Source of the DNA: Streptomyces sp. JH14
GTDB taxonomy: Bacteria; Actinomycetota; Actinomycetes; Streptomycetales; Streptomycetaceae
Assembly: GCF_029428675.1 (NCBI RefSeq)
Contig: NZ_JAJNEL010000001.1
Span: 1,240,001 to 1,304,000 of the forward strand
Direction: 5' to 3'
DNA: 64,000 bases
Under the pieces are notes generated by a model that did not search any database, was not told the DNA's origin, and worked only from the letters and a program-made list of their open reading frames with translations. The translations under genes and the position numbers were made by a program. Positions 7,994 through 16,978 of the stretch are shown one piece after another. Within the stretch, counting starts at the first letter, position 1. Each line of letters begins with the position of its first letter.

Positions 7994-9131
7994 CGGGTAC
8001 CTCCATCTCGATCGTGGTGCCCCTGCCGGGCGCCGATTCAACGCTGAGCCTTCCGCCGACGCCGCTCGCCCGGTCCCTCATCGACACCAGGCCCAGATGG
8101 CGTCCTGCCTGCCGCGTGGCCCCGGGCTCGAATCCGCTGCCGTCGTCGGTGATCCGCAGCACCGCGCCCGAGCCGTGACGGGCCAGTGTGACGTCGACCC
8201 GGCCGGCGCCCGAGTGGCGCAGCGCGTTGTGCAGGGCCTCCTGGGAGACCCGGAGCAGTGCCTCCTCCTGGGCGGCGGGCAGGGCCCGTACACCGAGGCT
8301 CTCGAAGGTGACGCGGGCGGTGTGGGCGCGGTCCAGGACCTGGATCTGGGTGCGGAGCGTCGCGACGAGTCCGTCCTCGTCGAGCGCGGCCGGGCGCAGT
8401 TCGACGACGGCCGCCCGCAGCTCGTCCACCGCCTCGGCGGCCAGCGCGGCGACCTGCTGGAGCTCGCCCTTGGCGCGGGCCGGATCGCGGTCGACCAGGG
8501 CGGCGGCGGCCTGGGCCGTCAGCCGCAGCGAGAACAGCTTCTGGCTGACCGCGTCGTGCAGCTCGTGGGCGAGACGGGACCGCTCCTCGGCGATGGTGAG
8601 CTCGCGGCTGCGCTCGTACAGCCGGGCGTTGGTGAGGGCGATCGCCGCGTGCTGGGCGAGTATCGACAGCAGGTCCTCGTCCTGTGCGGTGAAGCCGCAG
8701 CTGCCCTGTGGTTTGGGGCACCGTTTGTTGGCGAGGAAGAGCGCACCGATGATCTCGTCGCCGTCCCTGATGGGCAGTCCGAGGAAGTCGGACATGTCGG
8801 GGTGGGCGGCCGGCCAGCCCTCGAAGCGGGGGTCCTTGCGGACGTCGGCGAGGCGCTCGGGCTTCGCCTCGTGGAGCATCGCGGCGAGGATGCCGTGCTG
8901 ACGGGGCAGCGGGCCGATGGCCTTCCACTGCTCGTCGCTGACACCGTCGACGACGAACTGGGCGAAGCCGCCGTGGTCGTCGGGGACACCCAGGGCCGCG
9001 TACTCGGCGTCCAGCAGTTCGCGGGCCGAGACGACGATCGTCTTCAGGACGTCACGCATTTCGAGGTGCCGGCTCATCGCGAGCAGCGCGGCACTCACCG
9101 CTGCGAGGCCCGAGGGTGGGCTGTGGCTCAT
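7986..9131 (-). CDS. GAF-domain sensor histidine kinase
   Basis: A 381-aa cytosolic kinase with no transmembrane segment. A GAF domain (about 20-170) precedes the HisKA_3 dimerisation box with phospho-acceptor His192 (LAHELHDAVSQKL), then an HATPase domain (about 275-380) with the N-box NALRHS and G-box DDGSGF. The GAF segment AAHPDMSDFLGLPIRDGDEI resembles the DevS/DosT-type heme GAF, which suggests a redox or gas ligand, but that is inference. It overlaps its response regulator by 8 nt, forming a two-component pair. Confidence 0.93.
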   Translation of the reverse strand: MSHSPPSGLAAVSAALLAMSRHLEMRDVLKTIVVSARELLDAEYAALGVPDDHGGFAQFVVDGVSDEQWKAIGPLPRQHGILAAMLHEAKPERLADVRKDPRFEGWPAAHPDMSDFLGLPIRDGDEIIGALFLANKRCPKPQGSCGFTAQDEDLLSILAQHAAIALTNARLYERSRELTIAEERSRLAHELHDAVSQKLFSLRLTAQAAAALVDRDPARAKGELQQVAALAAEAVDELRAAVVELRPAALDEDGLVATLRTQIQVLDRAHTARVTFESLGVRALPAAQEEALLRVSQEALHNALRHSGAGRVDVTLARHGSGAVLRITDDGSGFEPGATRQAGRHLGLVSMRDRASGVGGRLSVESAPGRGTTIEMEVPGG

Positions 9132-9336
9132 GGCCTCACGGTACCGGCGGCGTGGCCTGGCCGTATCGGCCTGTGGACGGCCGGTGCTTAGGGCGTTGGG
9201 ACTAGGCCGAAGTGCCTTGTGCGGGTGCGGCTCGCGGACGAGGCGCGGGGAGCGGGGGCGTTCCTACGTTGGGTGTGCCGGGGTCCACCGGTAGGGACCG
9301 ACGTCATCGGACGTGAGCAGCAAGGAGACGGTTGGC

Positions 9337-10050
9337 ATGCCTGTCGCATTGATCACGGGTGCTTCGAAGGGGCTGGGGCGTGCGCTGGCCGCGGCGCTCG
9401 CTCAGCAGGGCTGGGATCTGGTGCTGGACGCCAGGACCACGGCGGCGCTGGAGGAGACCGCGAAGGAGCTCGCGGGGTTCGGGGCGCGGGTGGTCGCGGT
9501 TCCCGGCGATGTCACGGATGCCGGGCACCGTGCGGAGCTGGTGGCCGCCGCCGGGGAGCTCGGCGGGCTCGATCTGCTGTTGAGCAATGCCAGTGCGCTG
9601 GGTGCGGAGCCGCTCGTGCGGCTCGATGCGCTGCCGCTGGACGGGCTGCGGCAGGCGCTGGAGACCAATGCGGTGGCGGCGCTCGGTCTGGTGCAGGAGG
9701 CGCTGCCGCTGCTGCGGGCTGCGGCGGCGGGCACGGTCGTGGTGGTGAGTTCGGACGCGGCGGCGGAGCCGTACGAGAGCTGGGGCGGTTACGGGGCGTC
9801 GAAGGCGGCGCTCGACCAGCTGGCCGCCGTTCTGGGGGTGGAGGAGCCGGGGCTGCGGGTGTGGGCGGTCGACCCGGGAGACATGCAGACCGGTCTCTAT
9901 GCGGCGGCGGTACCTGAGGACGACGCTCCGCGGCCGCTTCCGGAGAGTGCGGTGCCCGTGTTCCTGCGACTTCTGGAGCACCGGCCGCCGAGCGGGCGGT
10001 ACACGGCACCGGGTTCGGCCGGGCCGGAGCTGCACGGGGAGGGAGCGTGA
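9337..10050 (+). CDS. short-chain dehydrogenase/reductase
   Basis: A 237-aa classical SDR: an N-terminal TGASKGLG cofactor motif (residues about 7-14), NAS near residue 84, catalytic Ser in VVVSSDA and the YGASK pair (Y about 152, K about 156). It is a cytosolic NAD(P)H-dependent oxidoreductase of unknown substrate. The ATG at 9337 has AAGGAG 9 nt upstream; an in-frame ATG at 9313 lacks this. The stop overlaps the start of the QueA-like gene (GTGA), so the two are translationally coupled. Confidence 0.92.
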   Translation: MPVALITGASKGLGRALAAALAQQGWDLVLDARTTAALEETAKELAGFGARVVAVPGDVTDAGHRAELVAAAGELGGLDLLLSNASALGAEPLVRLDALPLDGLRQALETNAVAALGLVQEALPLLRAAAAGTVVVVSSDAAAEPYESWGGYGASKAALDQLAAVLGVEEPGLRVWAVDPGDMQTGLYAAAVPEDDAPRPLPESAVPVFLRLLEHRPPSGRYTAPGSAGPELHGEGA

Positions 10051-11150
10051 CCGCGCTGGAGGCGTTGCGGGTTCCTGCGGAACTCTTGGCGCGGGTTCCT
10101 GCGGAGCAACGGGGTACGGGGCGTGACGACGTACGGCTGCTGGTGTCCCGGGGACAGGAGGTCTCGCACCATGCGTTCCGGGAGCTGCCGGGGCAGCTGC
10201 GGGCCGGGGACGTGCTCGTCGTCAATACGTCACCGACGCTGGCCGCCGCGGTGAACGGGCGGGTGGGCGGTGAGCGCGCAGTCGTGCACTTCTCGACGCG
10301 GGGTGAGGACGGGCGGTGGGCGGTGGAGCTGCGGCGGCCGGACGGTACGGGTGCGACGGTGCCGCGCCGCGGTGGTCCGGCCGGGGCGGTCGTCCGTCTG
10401 CCCGATGGCTCGCGGCTCGTGCTGGAGGAGCCGCTGGGCGGCCCGCGTGGGTACGGGCCGGGGGCGCTGGGCGCGACGGCGGGGACCAGGCTGTGGTGGG
10501 CGCGGGTGTCGGTGGAGGTGGCGGGGCTGCTGCGGCGGTACGGGCGGCCGATCCGTTACGGGTACACGGAGCGGGACCAGCCGCTCTCCGCGTATCAGAC
10601 GGTCTTCGCGGTGGACTCCCCCGACGGAAGCGGTTCGGCGGAGATGCCGAGCGCCGCCCGGCCGTTCACCGCGCGGATGGTGGCCGCGCTGGTGAGCCGC
10701 GGTGTGCAGTTCGCGTCGGTGACGCTGCATACGGGGGTGGCGTCGGCGGAGGCGCACGAGCCGCCCTACCCGGAGCGCTTCGCGGTGCCGCGCACCACGG
10801 CCTGGCTGGTCAATGCGGCGCGGGCGGCGGGTGGGCTCGTGGTCGCGGTGGGTACGACATCGGTGCGGGCGCTGGAGTCGTCGGTGGGGGCGGACGGGGT
10901 GGTGCGGGAGGCCGCGGGCTGGACGGATCTGGTCGTGACGCCGCAGCGCGGCGTGCGAGTGGTGGACGGGCTGCTGACCGGGCTGCACGAGCCCGAGGCC
11001 TCGCATCTGTTGATGCTGGAGGCGATCGCCGGGCGGGCGTCGCTGCAGAGCGGATACACCCAGGCGCTGCGCCACCGGTACCTCTGGCACGAGTTCGGGG
11101 ACGTACATCTGCTGCTCCCAGATCTGGAACGTAACACTCCGAATTGCTGA
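10047..11150 (+). CDS. QueA-like S-adenosylmethionine:tRNA ribosyltransferase-isomerase family protein
   Basis: A 367-aa member of the QueA family, which transfers and isomerises ribose from SAM onto 7-aminomethyl-7-deazaguanine in queuosine synthesis. Family hallmarks include GDVLVVNTSPT (near 55), RYGRPIRYGYTERD (about 165-178), SAARPFT, VTLHTGV and the late VGTTSVRALES. No other queuosine genes (tgt, queC/D/E/F) are nearby. The protein is coupled to an SDR (4-bp overlap). It may therefore be a paralogue with another deazaguanine-like or tRNA substrate. The GTG start is set by the overlap. Confidence 0.85.
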   Translation: MTALEALRVPAELLARVPAEQRGTGRDDVRLLVSRGQEVSHHAFRELPGQLRAGDVLVVNTSPTLAAAVNGRVGGERAVVHFSTRGEDGRWAVELRRPDGTGATVPRRGGPAGAVVRLPDGSRLVLEEPLGGPRGYGPGALGATAGTRLWWARVSVEVAGLLRRYGRPIRYGYTERDQPLSAYQTVFAVDSPDGSGSAEMPSAARPFTARMVAALVSRGVQFASVTLHTGVASAEAHEPPYPERFAVPRTTAWLVNAARAAGGLVVAVGTTSVRALESSVGADGVVREAAGWTDLVVTPQRGVRVVDGLLTGLHEPEASHLLMLEAIAGRASLQSGYTQALRHRYLWHEFGDVHLLLPDLERNTPNC

Positions 11151-11224
11151 AGCAACGGTTGGCGAGATTGTTACGCGGCCGATGTGAGGCCGCGCATAGG
11201 ACCCACGTCACTTACGAGGCGCGC

Positions 11225-11329
11225 TAGTGGACGACCCGATGGCGCAGCGGCACAGCGCACCACCGGCGAGGGGCGCGAGCCGCCCTGCGCCGGCGGGACC
11301 GTGATCCACTACCCGAGGTCGTAGATCAC
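11225..11329 (+). promoter_or_regulatory. structured 5' leader with mutually exclusive pairings
   Basis: In the gap before the transglycosylase gene, TAGTGGA (11225-11231) can pair with TCCACTA (11305-11311) around an inner GGCGCAG/CTGCGCC stem (11241-11247/11285-11291). GTGATC (11301-11306) can instead pair with GATCAC (11324-11329), which would break the outer stem. This looks like an RNA switch element or the 5' part of the riboswitch that follows. It is sequence-based folding only. Confidence 0.45.
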
Positions 11330-11350
11330 ATGATTGCCACAAGATTTTGC

Positions 11351-11440
11351 GGTCGCTAAGAATTGCTCTCGTCCCCGACGGAGATGCGAACCCGTCGCAC
11401 CCGTCGCCGTCCTCCGTGAGGACCCCGCAATTCGAAGAGG
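11351..11440 (+). promoter_or_regulatory. candidate c-di-AMP (ydaO-yuaA type) riboswitch
   Basis: The element begins GGTCGCTAAG and contains the conserved-looking CGACGGAGATGCGAACCCGT core. It is closed by a 7-bp stem, GAATTGC (11360-11366) with GCAATTC (11427-11433). The ribosome site GAAGAGG follows directly. In Streptomyces, ydaO elements are known ahead of secreted cell-wall hydrolase genes, which is what lies downstream. The exact boundaries and class are inference; it may extend upstream to about 11225. Confidence 0.5.
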
Positions 11441-11449
11441 TACGACTGT

Positions 11450-12226
11450 ATGTCCGGGTTCAGCATCACCAGCCGTCTTCACCGTCTGAACAAGACGCAG
11501 AAGCTCTCCGCCGCGGGTGTCTCCGCCGTCGCCGCCGCCGCTCTCTCGCTCTCCCTCGTCCCGGCCCACGCCGAGACCCAGGCCAAGCCGCAGACCGAGC
11601 CGCAGGCTCCCTCGGCAGCCCCGGTGGTCTTCGCCGCCAGCGCTCCGCAGGCCAGGACCATCCAGGCCAGCATCATCGAGCAGCACTCCACCGCCGAGAA
11701 GCTGGTGAAGGCCGCCGACGCCGTCAAGGCGAAGAAGGCCGCCGCCAAGGCGAAGGCCGAAGCGAAGGCCAAGGCCGCCGTGGCCAAGGCGAAGGCCGAG
11801 CACGCCGCGAAGGCCAAGGCCAAGGCCGCCGCCAAGGCGAAGGCCGACGTCGCGAAGCGGTCCACCCAGGCCGCCAGCCGCTCCGCCGCCCGTACCCCGG
11901 TCTACGCCAACAACCTGAACGGCTGGATCACCGAGGCGCTGGACATCATGAAGGCCAAGGGCATCCCCGGTTCGTACAACGGTCTGTACCGCAACATCAT
12001 GCGCGAGTCCACCGGCAACCCGAACGCGGTGAACAGCTGGGACGTCAACGCCCAGAACGGCACCCCGTCCTGCGGCCTGCTGCAGGTCATCCAGCCGACG
12101 TTCAACGCGTACCACGTCTCCGGCACCTCGTCGAACATCTACGACCCGGTCGCCAACATCACCGCCGCGGCCAACTACGCCGCCGACCGGTACGGCTCGA
12201 TCGACAACGTCAACAGCGCGTACTGA
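11450..12226 (+). CDS. secreted transglycosylase SLT-domain protein
   Basis: A 258-aa exported protein. A signal peptide spans residues 1-41 (cleavage after AHA), residues about 85-136 are an Ala/Lys-rich helical segment (AKAKAEAKAK-type repeats), and the lytic-transglycosylase fold fills residues about 150-258. The probable catalytic glutamate is E186 (RNIMRESTGNPNA), followed by the family motif CGLLQVIQPTF. It would cleave peptidoglycan glycan strands during growth or germination. The ATG at 11450 follows GAAGAGG by 9 nt. The structured leader upstream suggests RNA-level control by a nucleotide signal. Confidence 0.9.
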   Translation: MSGFSITSRLHRLNKTQKLSAAGVSAVAAAALSLSLVPAHAETQAKPQTEPQAPSAAPVVFAASAPQARTIQASIIEQHSTAEKLVKAADAVKAKKAAAKAKAEAKAKAAVAKAKAEHAAKAKAKAAAKAKADVAKRSTQAASRSAARTPVYANNLNGWITEALDIMKAKGIPGSYNGLYRNIMRESTGNPNAVNSWDVNAQNGTPSCGLLQVIQPTFNAYHVSGTSSNIYDPVANITAAANYAADRYGSIDNVNSAY

Positions 12227-12249
12227 CCGACCCATGTCAGCATGGACAA

Positions 12250-12291
12250 CGCCGAAGGGCGGCACCCCATTCCGGGTGCCGCCCTTCGGCG
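12250..12291. terminator. 18-bp perfect hairpin between convergent genes
   Basis: Arms 12250-12267 and 12274-12291 (CGCCGAAGGGCGGCACCC and its complement) enclose the 6-nt loop CATTCC. The hairpin separates the transglycosylase gene from the convergent FHA-ABC gene. Confidence 0.92.
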
Positions 12292-12324
12292 TTCCGTGCA
12301 TGCCGTGCACGCTGCGCCCCTGCC

Positions 12325-14862
12325 CTACTTGCGCATGACCTCCGGCTCGTGGCGCCGCAGCAGCCGCGCGACCGCGAAGCCGCAGATGAGGCCGAGGAAC
12401 AGCAGAACCGCGATGTTCATCCCCCACTGGCCGGCCGTGTGCTCCCACAGCGGGTCCAGGTCGGTCGGGTTCTTCTGGTCCCACGGCGGCATCAGGTGCG
12501 CGAGGTCGAGCGTCGCGGCCGCGGCGGCGATGGCCCAGCGGGACGGCATCAGCCAGGCGAACTGCTCCAGGCCGGGCGATCCGTACACCTGGAAGAGGAT
12601 GCCGGTGAAGACGACCTGGACGATCGCGAACATGACCAGCAGCGGCATGGTCTTCTCGGCGGTCTTCACCAGTGAGGAGATCACCAGGCCGAACATCATC
12701 GAGGTGAAGCCGAGGGCGGTGATCGTGACGCAGAGCTCGACGGCCGGCGGCATGATCAGGCCCTCTTCGGGCAGATCGCGGGAGGCGAAGCCGATGCCGC
12801 AGATGATGACGCCCTGGATGGCCGTGATCAGACCGAGGACGATCACCTTGGACATCAGATAGGCGGAGCGGGAGAGACCGGTGGCCCGTTCCCGTTCGTA
12901 GATGACGCGTTCCTTGATCAGCTCTCGTACGGAGTTGGCCGCACCGGAGAAGCACATGCCGACCGCGAGGATCAGCATGATCGTTCCGGCGTCTGCGTTG
13001 AACTTCGACGGCGGCTTCGGCGGGGCCAGGCCGAAGTCGGCCGGGATGACCACGCTGACGATGCCGAGCACCGCGGGCAGGATCACCATCAGACCCATGA
13101 AGCCCTTGTCGGACGCGATCACCGACACATATCGACGGATGAGCGTCCACAGCTGCGCCATCCAGCCCTGCGGCTTCGGCGGACGCATCTGCTGCGGCGG
13201 CGGCATGTGTACGGACTGTGCGGCGACGGCGTCGATGTCCGCGGCGTACATCTGGTAGTGCTGCGAGCCGCGCCAGCGGCCCGCCCAGTCGTAGTCGCGG
13301 TAGTTCTCGAACGCGGAGAAGACGTCGGCCCAGGTGGTGTAGCCGAAGAAGTTGAGCGCTTCCTCCGGCGGACCGAAGTAGGCGACGGAGCCGCCGGGCG
13401 CCATCACGAGCAGCTTGTCGCAGATCGCCAGCTCGGCCACCGAGTGCGTGACGACGAGGACCGTACGGCCGTCGTCGGCGAGGCCGCGCAGCAGCTGCAT
13501 GACGTCGCGGTCCATGCCCGGGTCGAGGCCGGAGGTCGGCTCGTCCAGGAAGATCAGTGACGGCTTGGTGAGCAGTTCGAGGGCGACGGAGACACGCTTG
13601 CGCTGGCCACCGGAGAGCGAGGTGACCTTCTTGTCCTTGTGGATGTCGAGCTTGAGCTCGGCGAGGACCTCATGGATCCGGGCCTGCCGCTCGGCCTCGG
13701 TGGTGTCCGCGGGGAAGCGGAGCTTGGCCGCGTACTTGAGGGCCTTGGTGACCGTGAGTTCCTTGTGCAGGATGTCGTCCTGCGGGACCAGACCGATGCG
13801 CTGGCGCAGCTCGGCGAACTGCTTGTACAGGTTCCGGTTGTCGTAGAGGACATCGCCCTGGTTGGCGGGCCGGTAGCCGGTGAGCGCCTTGAGCAGGGTC
13901 GACTTGCCGGAGCCGGACGGGCCGATGACCGCGATGAGCGACTTCTCCGGGACGCCGAACGAGACGTCCTTGAGGATCTGCTTCCCGCCGTCGACGGTCA
14001 CCGTGAGGTGGCGGGCGGAGAAGGAGACCTCACCGGTGTCGACGAACTCCTCGAGCCGGTCGCCGACCAGGCGGAACGTCGAGTGGCCGACACCGACGAT
14101 GTCGTTCGGGCCGATCAGCGCGGAGCCCGACTTGTGGAGCGGCTGACCGTTGACGTACGTGCCGTTGTGGGAACCGAGGTCGCGGATCTCGAAGCGGCCG
14201 TCGGGGGTCGCATGGAACTCGGCGTGGTGGCGCGAGACCTGGAGATCGGAGACCACGAGCTCGTTCTCCAGCGCACGGCCGATGCGCATCACACGGCCGA
14301 GGTCCAGCTGGTGGAACGTGGTCGGGCTGCGGTCGCCGTAGACCGGCGGAGCCCCCGCGGCGCCGCCGGGCGCTCCCGCACCGGGTGTCTTCGCCGCGCC
14401 CTGCTGCTGCGGCACATGCGGCTGCTGCGGCTGCCCGCCCTGCTGCCAGGCCTGCTGCTGTTGCTGGGGCTGTTGCGGCGCAGGGTCCGGCTGGCCCGGC
14501 CAGCCGGCGCCGCCCTGCTGCGGCTGCTGCGCGCCCGCACCCTGGCCGCTGTACACATCGGCGCCGCTGAAGTTCAGCCGCGGCCCGTCAGTGGCGTTCC
14601 CCAGGTGCACGGACGAGCCGGGCCCGATTTCCATCTGGTGGATGCGCCGGCCCTGCACATACGTGCCGTTGGTCGAGCCGTGGTCCTCGATGAACCAACT
14701 GCGGCCCCCCCAGCTGATCGTGGCATGCCGCCACGACACCCTGGCGTCGTCGATCGACAGGTCGCCCTGCGGATCGCGCCCGAGGGTGTACGGCCTGGAC
14801 GGATCGAGCGTCCAGGTTCTTCCATTCAATTCCAGTACGAGTTCCGGCACTCCGCGCCCCAC
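12325..14862 (-). CDS. ABC-2 type transporter with two N-terminal FHA domains
   Basis: An 845-aa half-transporter. Two phosphothreonine-binding FHA domains (about residues 8-95, with SWRHATI and GSTNGTYV; about 185-265, with SRHHAEF and GSHNGTYVNG) are joined by a Gln/Pro/Gly-rich linker (105-175). An ABCG-type ATPase follows (Walker A GPSGSGKST 314-322, LSGGQ 416-420, LIFLDEP 436-442), then about six membrane helices (about 595-820). The domain order matches mycobacterial Rv1747, a Ser/Thr-kinase-regulated exporter. No kinase gene is adjacent. GTG at 14862 is preceded by a GGGGGA site; GTG at 14850 is an alternative. Confidence 0.93.
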   Translation of the reverse strand: MGRGVPELVLELNGRTWTLDPSRPYTLGRDPQGDLSIDDARVSWRHATISWGGRSWFIEDHGSTNGTYVQGRRIHQMEIGPGSSVHLGNATDGPRLNFSGADVYSGQGAGAQQPQQGGAGWPGQPDPAPQQPQQQQQAWQQGGQPQQPHVPQQQGAAKTPGAGAPGGAAGAPPVYGDRSPTTFHQLDLGRVMRIGRALENELVVSDLQVSRHHAEFHATPDGRFEIRDLGSHNGTYVNGQPLHKSGSALIGPNDIVGVGHSTFRLVGDRLEEFVDTGEVSFSARHLTVTVDGGKQILKDVSFGVPEKSLIAVIGPSGSGKSTLLKALTGYRPANQGDVLYDNRNLYKQFAELRQRIGLVPQDDILHKELTVTKALKYAAKLRFPADTTEAERQARIHEVLAELKLDIHKDKKVTSLSGGQRKRVSVALELLTKPSLIFLDEPTSGLDPGMDRDVMQLLRGLADDGRTVLVVTHSVAELAICDKLLVMAPGGSVAYFGPPEEALNFFGYTTWADVFSAFENYRDYDWAGRWRGSQHYQMYAADIDAVAAQSVHMPPPQQMRPPKPQGWMAQLWTLIRRYVSVIASDKGFMGLMVILPAVLGIVSVVIPADFGLAPPKPPSKFNADAGTIMLILAVGMCFSGAANSVRELIKERVIYERERATGLSRSAYLMSKVIVLGLITAIQGVIICGIGFASRDLPEEGLIMPPAVELCVTITALGFTSMMFGLVISSLVKTAEKTMPLLVMFAIVQVVFTGILFQVYGSPGLEQFAWLMPSRWAIAAAAATLDLAHLMPPWDQKNPTDLDPLWEHTAGQWGMNIAVLLFLGLICGFAVARLLRRHEPEVMRK

Positions 14863-15106
14863 TAGTTGTCCCCCGAGTTACCCCCATCACAGGGAGTCTA
14901 GGGATGCTGAACATCGTGGGGAACTATTCCAGGAGCAGTCCTCGATACGAAAGTCGGGCGGGGACAGGACCGTGACGAGACCTCCCGGTACGCGCCGTTG
15001 ACTCGGGAGATACGGGCTCGGAGAGTGGTAAGCGCCCATGAGTACGTACGGATCATGAGCGAACAGGTCAACTCGGGTCATCTCGGCGCGGATTGAGGGG
15101 GGCCTC
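14863..15106. promoter_or_regulatory. divergent promoter region
   Basis: On the minus strand, TAGACT (14895-14900) is a good -10 for the FHA-ABC gene, giving a short leader of roughly 25 nt. On the plus strand, TTGACT (14998-15003), a 17-nt spacer and GAGAGT (15021-15026) form a candidate promoter for the streptophobe gene. No coding sequence is seen here. Confidence 0.5.
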
Positions 15107-16813
15107 ATGGCCAGGGACGTGCGCGGGGGCGGCGACGGCGGTACGGGACACATCCCTTGGGGAGATGCAGTGCTGGCAGCCATCGCCTCGGTGAGCTGGG
15201 CGATGGTCGCGATGGCGGGGACGGCTGCCCTCGGACTGCATCTGCTCGGCGCCGACTCGGCGGGGGCGCTGGGGCCGATGACCGCGGCCGTGGTGGTGCT
15301 GGGGGCGGGCGGATCGGTCTCTCCGTCGGGCGATGTGTCGGCGTTCGGACTGGACGCGGCCGAGGCGCACACCGCGCTGTCGGTCACGCCGCTGGGGGTG
15401 GGGCTGGCCGGTGCGCTGTTCCTCTCCTTCTTCTTCCTGCGGTCGCTGCGCGGGGCGGGGCCGGTTCTCTCCGGTGCCGAACTCGCGGTCCGCGCAGGGG
15501 CGGTGGTGGCGATGTTCGTCGCCGTGCTCGGTGGGCTCGCCTGGGCGGGGCACGACGTCGTGACGATCGACGGCGGATCGCTGGGACTGGACCGCGTGCC
15601 GGGGGCGGGTGGCGACGGGCCCGGTGGGGCGGGAGGCATCGGCGACCTGCTGCCGGACGGGCTCGGTGATCTGGGCGACCTCGGCGGGCTGCTGCCGGAC
15701 CGGCTGGCGGATCTCGCGCGGGCGCAGGCCCATGTCGGGTTCACGGTCGACCCGTTGAAGTCGCTGGTGGGCGGGGCCTGCTGGGTGCTCGGCGTGCTGG
15801 TGATCGCGGTGCTGGCCTCGCGTCGCACACCGCTGCCGTCCGCTCCGGCGAGGCTCCACCGGACCGTACGCCCGGCGGTGTCCGCGCTGGTGTCGGTCCT
15901 GCTGGTGGCGGTGGTCGCCGGGTGCGCGGCCGCGGCGTACGCGGCGGCCGGCGACGACCACCCGAAGCGGATCGCGGGTGCCGCGCTGCTCGGGGCGCCG
16001 AACGGGGCGTGGCTCGGGATACCGATCGGCCTCTTCGTGCCGTGGCAGGGACAGGCGACCGGCGAGCTGGCGAAGCTGCTTCCCGATCCGCTGGACGAAC
16101 TGCTGCGGATCTCCGCCGACGAGCCGGTGACGGTCGGGCGGCTGGCCGAACTGGACGCCCGGGTCTGGTTGTTGGCGGTCGCCGCCGCGGTGATGATGCT
16201 GTACGCGGGAGTGCTGGCCGCCACACGTACCGACCGGGGGGAGGCTACCGTCGCCGCGTTCGCGGGGCGGTGTGCGCTGCGGCTCGCGGGCGTATCGGCG
16301 GTGGCGCTCCCTCTGCTGGTGTGGCTGACGCAGGTGTCGGCGGGCGCCTCGCTGTCGGTGCTGGGCTTCGACGCGTTCGGGGCCGGGATCGAACTGCACG
16401 GGGAGATGGGGACGGCAGCGGCGCTGGGTGCGGTGTGGGGCGCGGGTGCGGGTGGGGTGGGTGCGCTGGTGGCGTGCGCGGCGGGGGCGACTCCCGCGAT
16501 GCCCGCGGCCGCGGCGCTCGCGCCGGGGGCGGCGGGCCGGAACGGTGGTGGGGCCGACGGTGCCGGCGGGAGCGGAGCCGGTGGGGTGCCCGGTCCGTAT
16601 GCGCCGTCGCGGCCCTACCGGCCGCCGCACGAGGAGACCAACCCGTATCTGCGTCCGCATCCGTCCGACGCGATCCATGGGGCGCCGACGGTGGTGGGGC
16701 CGATCGGTCCGCTCGCCCCGCCGACGGTGCCGCCCCCGGGGCCCGGACCGGCGCCGGAGAACGGCGGCCGGGAGGGGCCGGCGCCGTCGGACCGGCCCCC
16801 CGCGCGAGAATGA
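15107..16813 (+). CDS. streptophobe-family integral membrane protein
   Basis: A 568-aa protein with about ten hydrophobic segments across residues about 20-470, including AAIASVSWAMVAMAGTAALG, and a 100-residue Gly/Pro-rich C-terminal tail (PPTVPPPGPGPAPENGG). It matches the pattern of the Streptomyces-restricted streptophobe family, named for hydrophobicity rather than function. No transporter motif or enzyme site is recognisable. It starts at ATG 15107 after a GAGGGGGG-type site, divergent from the FHA-ABC gene. Confidence 0.8.
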   Translation: MARDVRGGGDGGTGHIPWGDAVLAAIASVSWAMVAMAGTAALGLHLLGADSAGALGPMTAAVVVLGAGGSVSPSGDVSAFGLDAAEAHTALSVTPLGVGLAGALFLSFFFLRSLRGAGPVLSGAELAVRAGAVVAMFVAVLGGLAWAGHDVVTIDGGSLGLDRVPGAGGDGPGGAGGIGDLLPDGLGDLGDLGGLLPDRLADLARAQAHVGFTVDPLKSLVGGACWVLGVLVIAVLASRRTPLPSAPARLHRTVRPAVSALVSVLLVAVVAGCAAAAYAAAGDDHPKRIAGAALLGAPNGAWLGIPIGLFVPWQGQATGELAKLLPDPLDELLRISADEPVTVGRLAELDARVWLLAVAAAVMMLYAGVLAATRTDRGEATVAAFAGRCALRLAGVSAVALPLLVWLTQVSAGASLSVLGFDAFGAGIELHGEMGTAAALGAVWGAGAGGVGALVACAAGATPAMPAAAALAPGAAGRNGGGADGAGGSGAGGVPGPYAPSRPYRPPHEETNPYLRPHPSDAIHGAPTVVGPIGPLAPPTVPPPGPGPAPENGGREGPAPSDRPPARE

Positions 16814-16978
16814 ACGTTCGTCCTCCCTGACACCGATGGCTGCGGGAACACCGCGTGAACTTTTCGCCCCCACGCACCGGACCTGCCGGGAAACGCGCCG
16901 GTCGGGGATCCGCTGCCGGTGTCCGGTCCGCGGGACGGGCTTCGGAGGCAAGAGGCGTACCGATACGGTGGAGGCACC

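Noticed and set aside
11700..11860. Repetitive GCCAAGGCGAAGGCC-type DNA as a repeat element or CRISPR
   Set aside because: It encodes the Ala/Lys helix inside the transglycosylase protein; repetition is codon-level with no spacer pattern.
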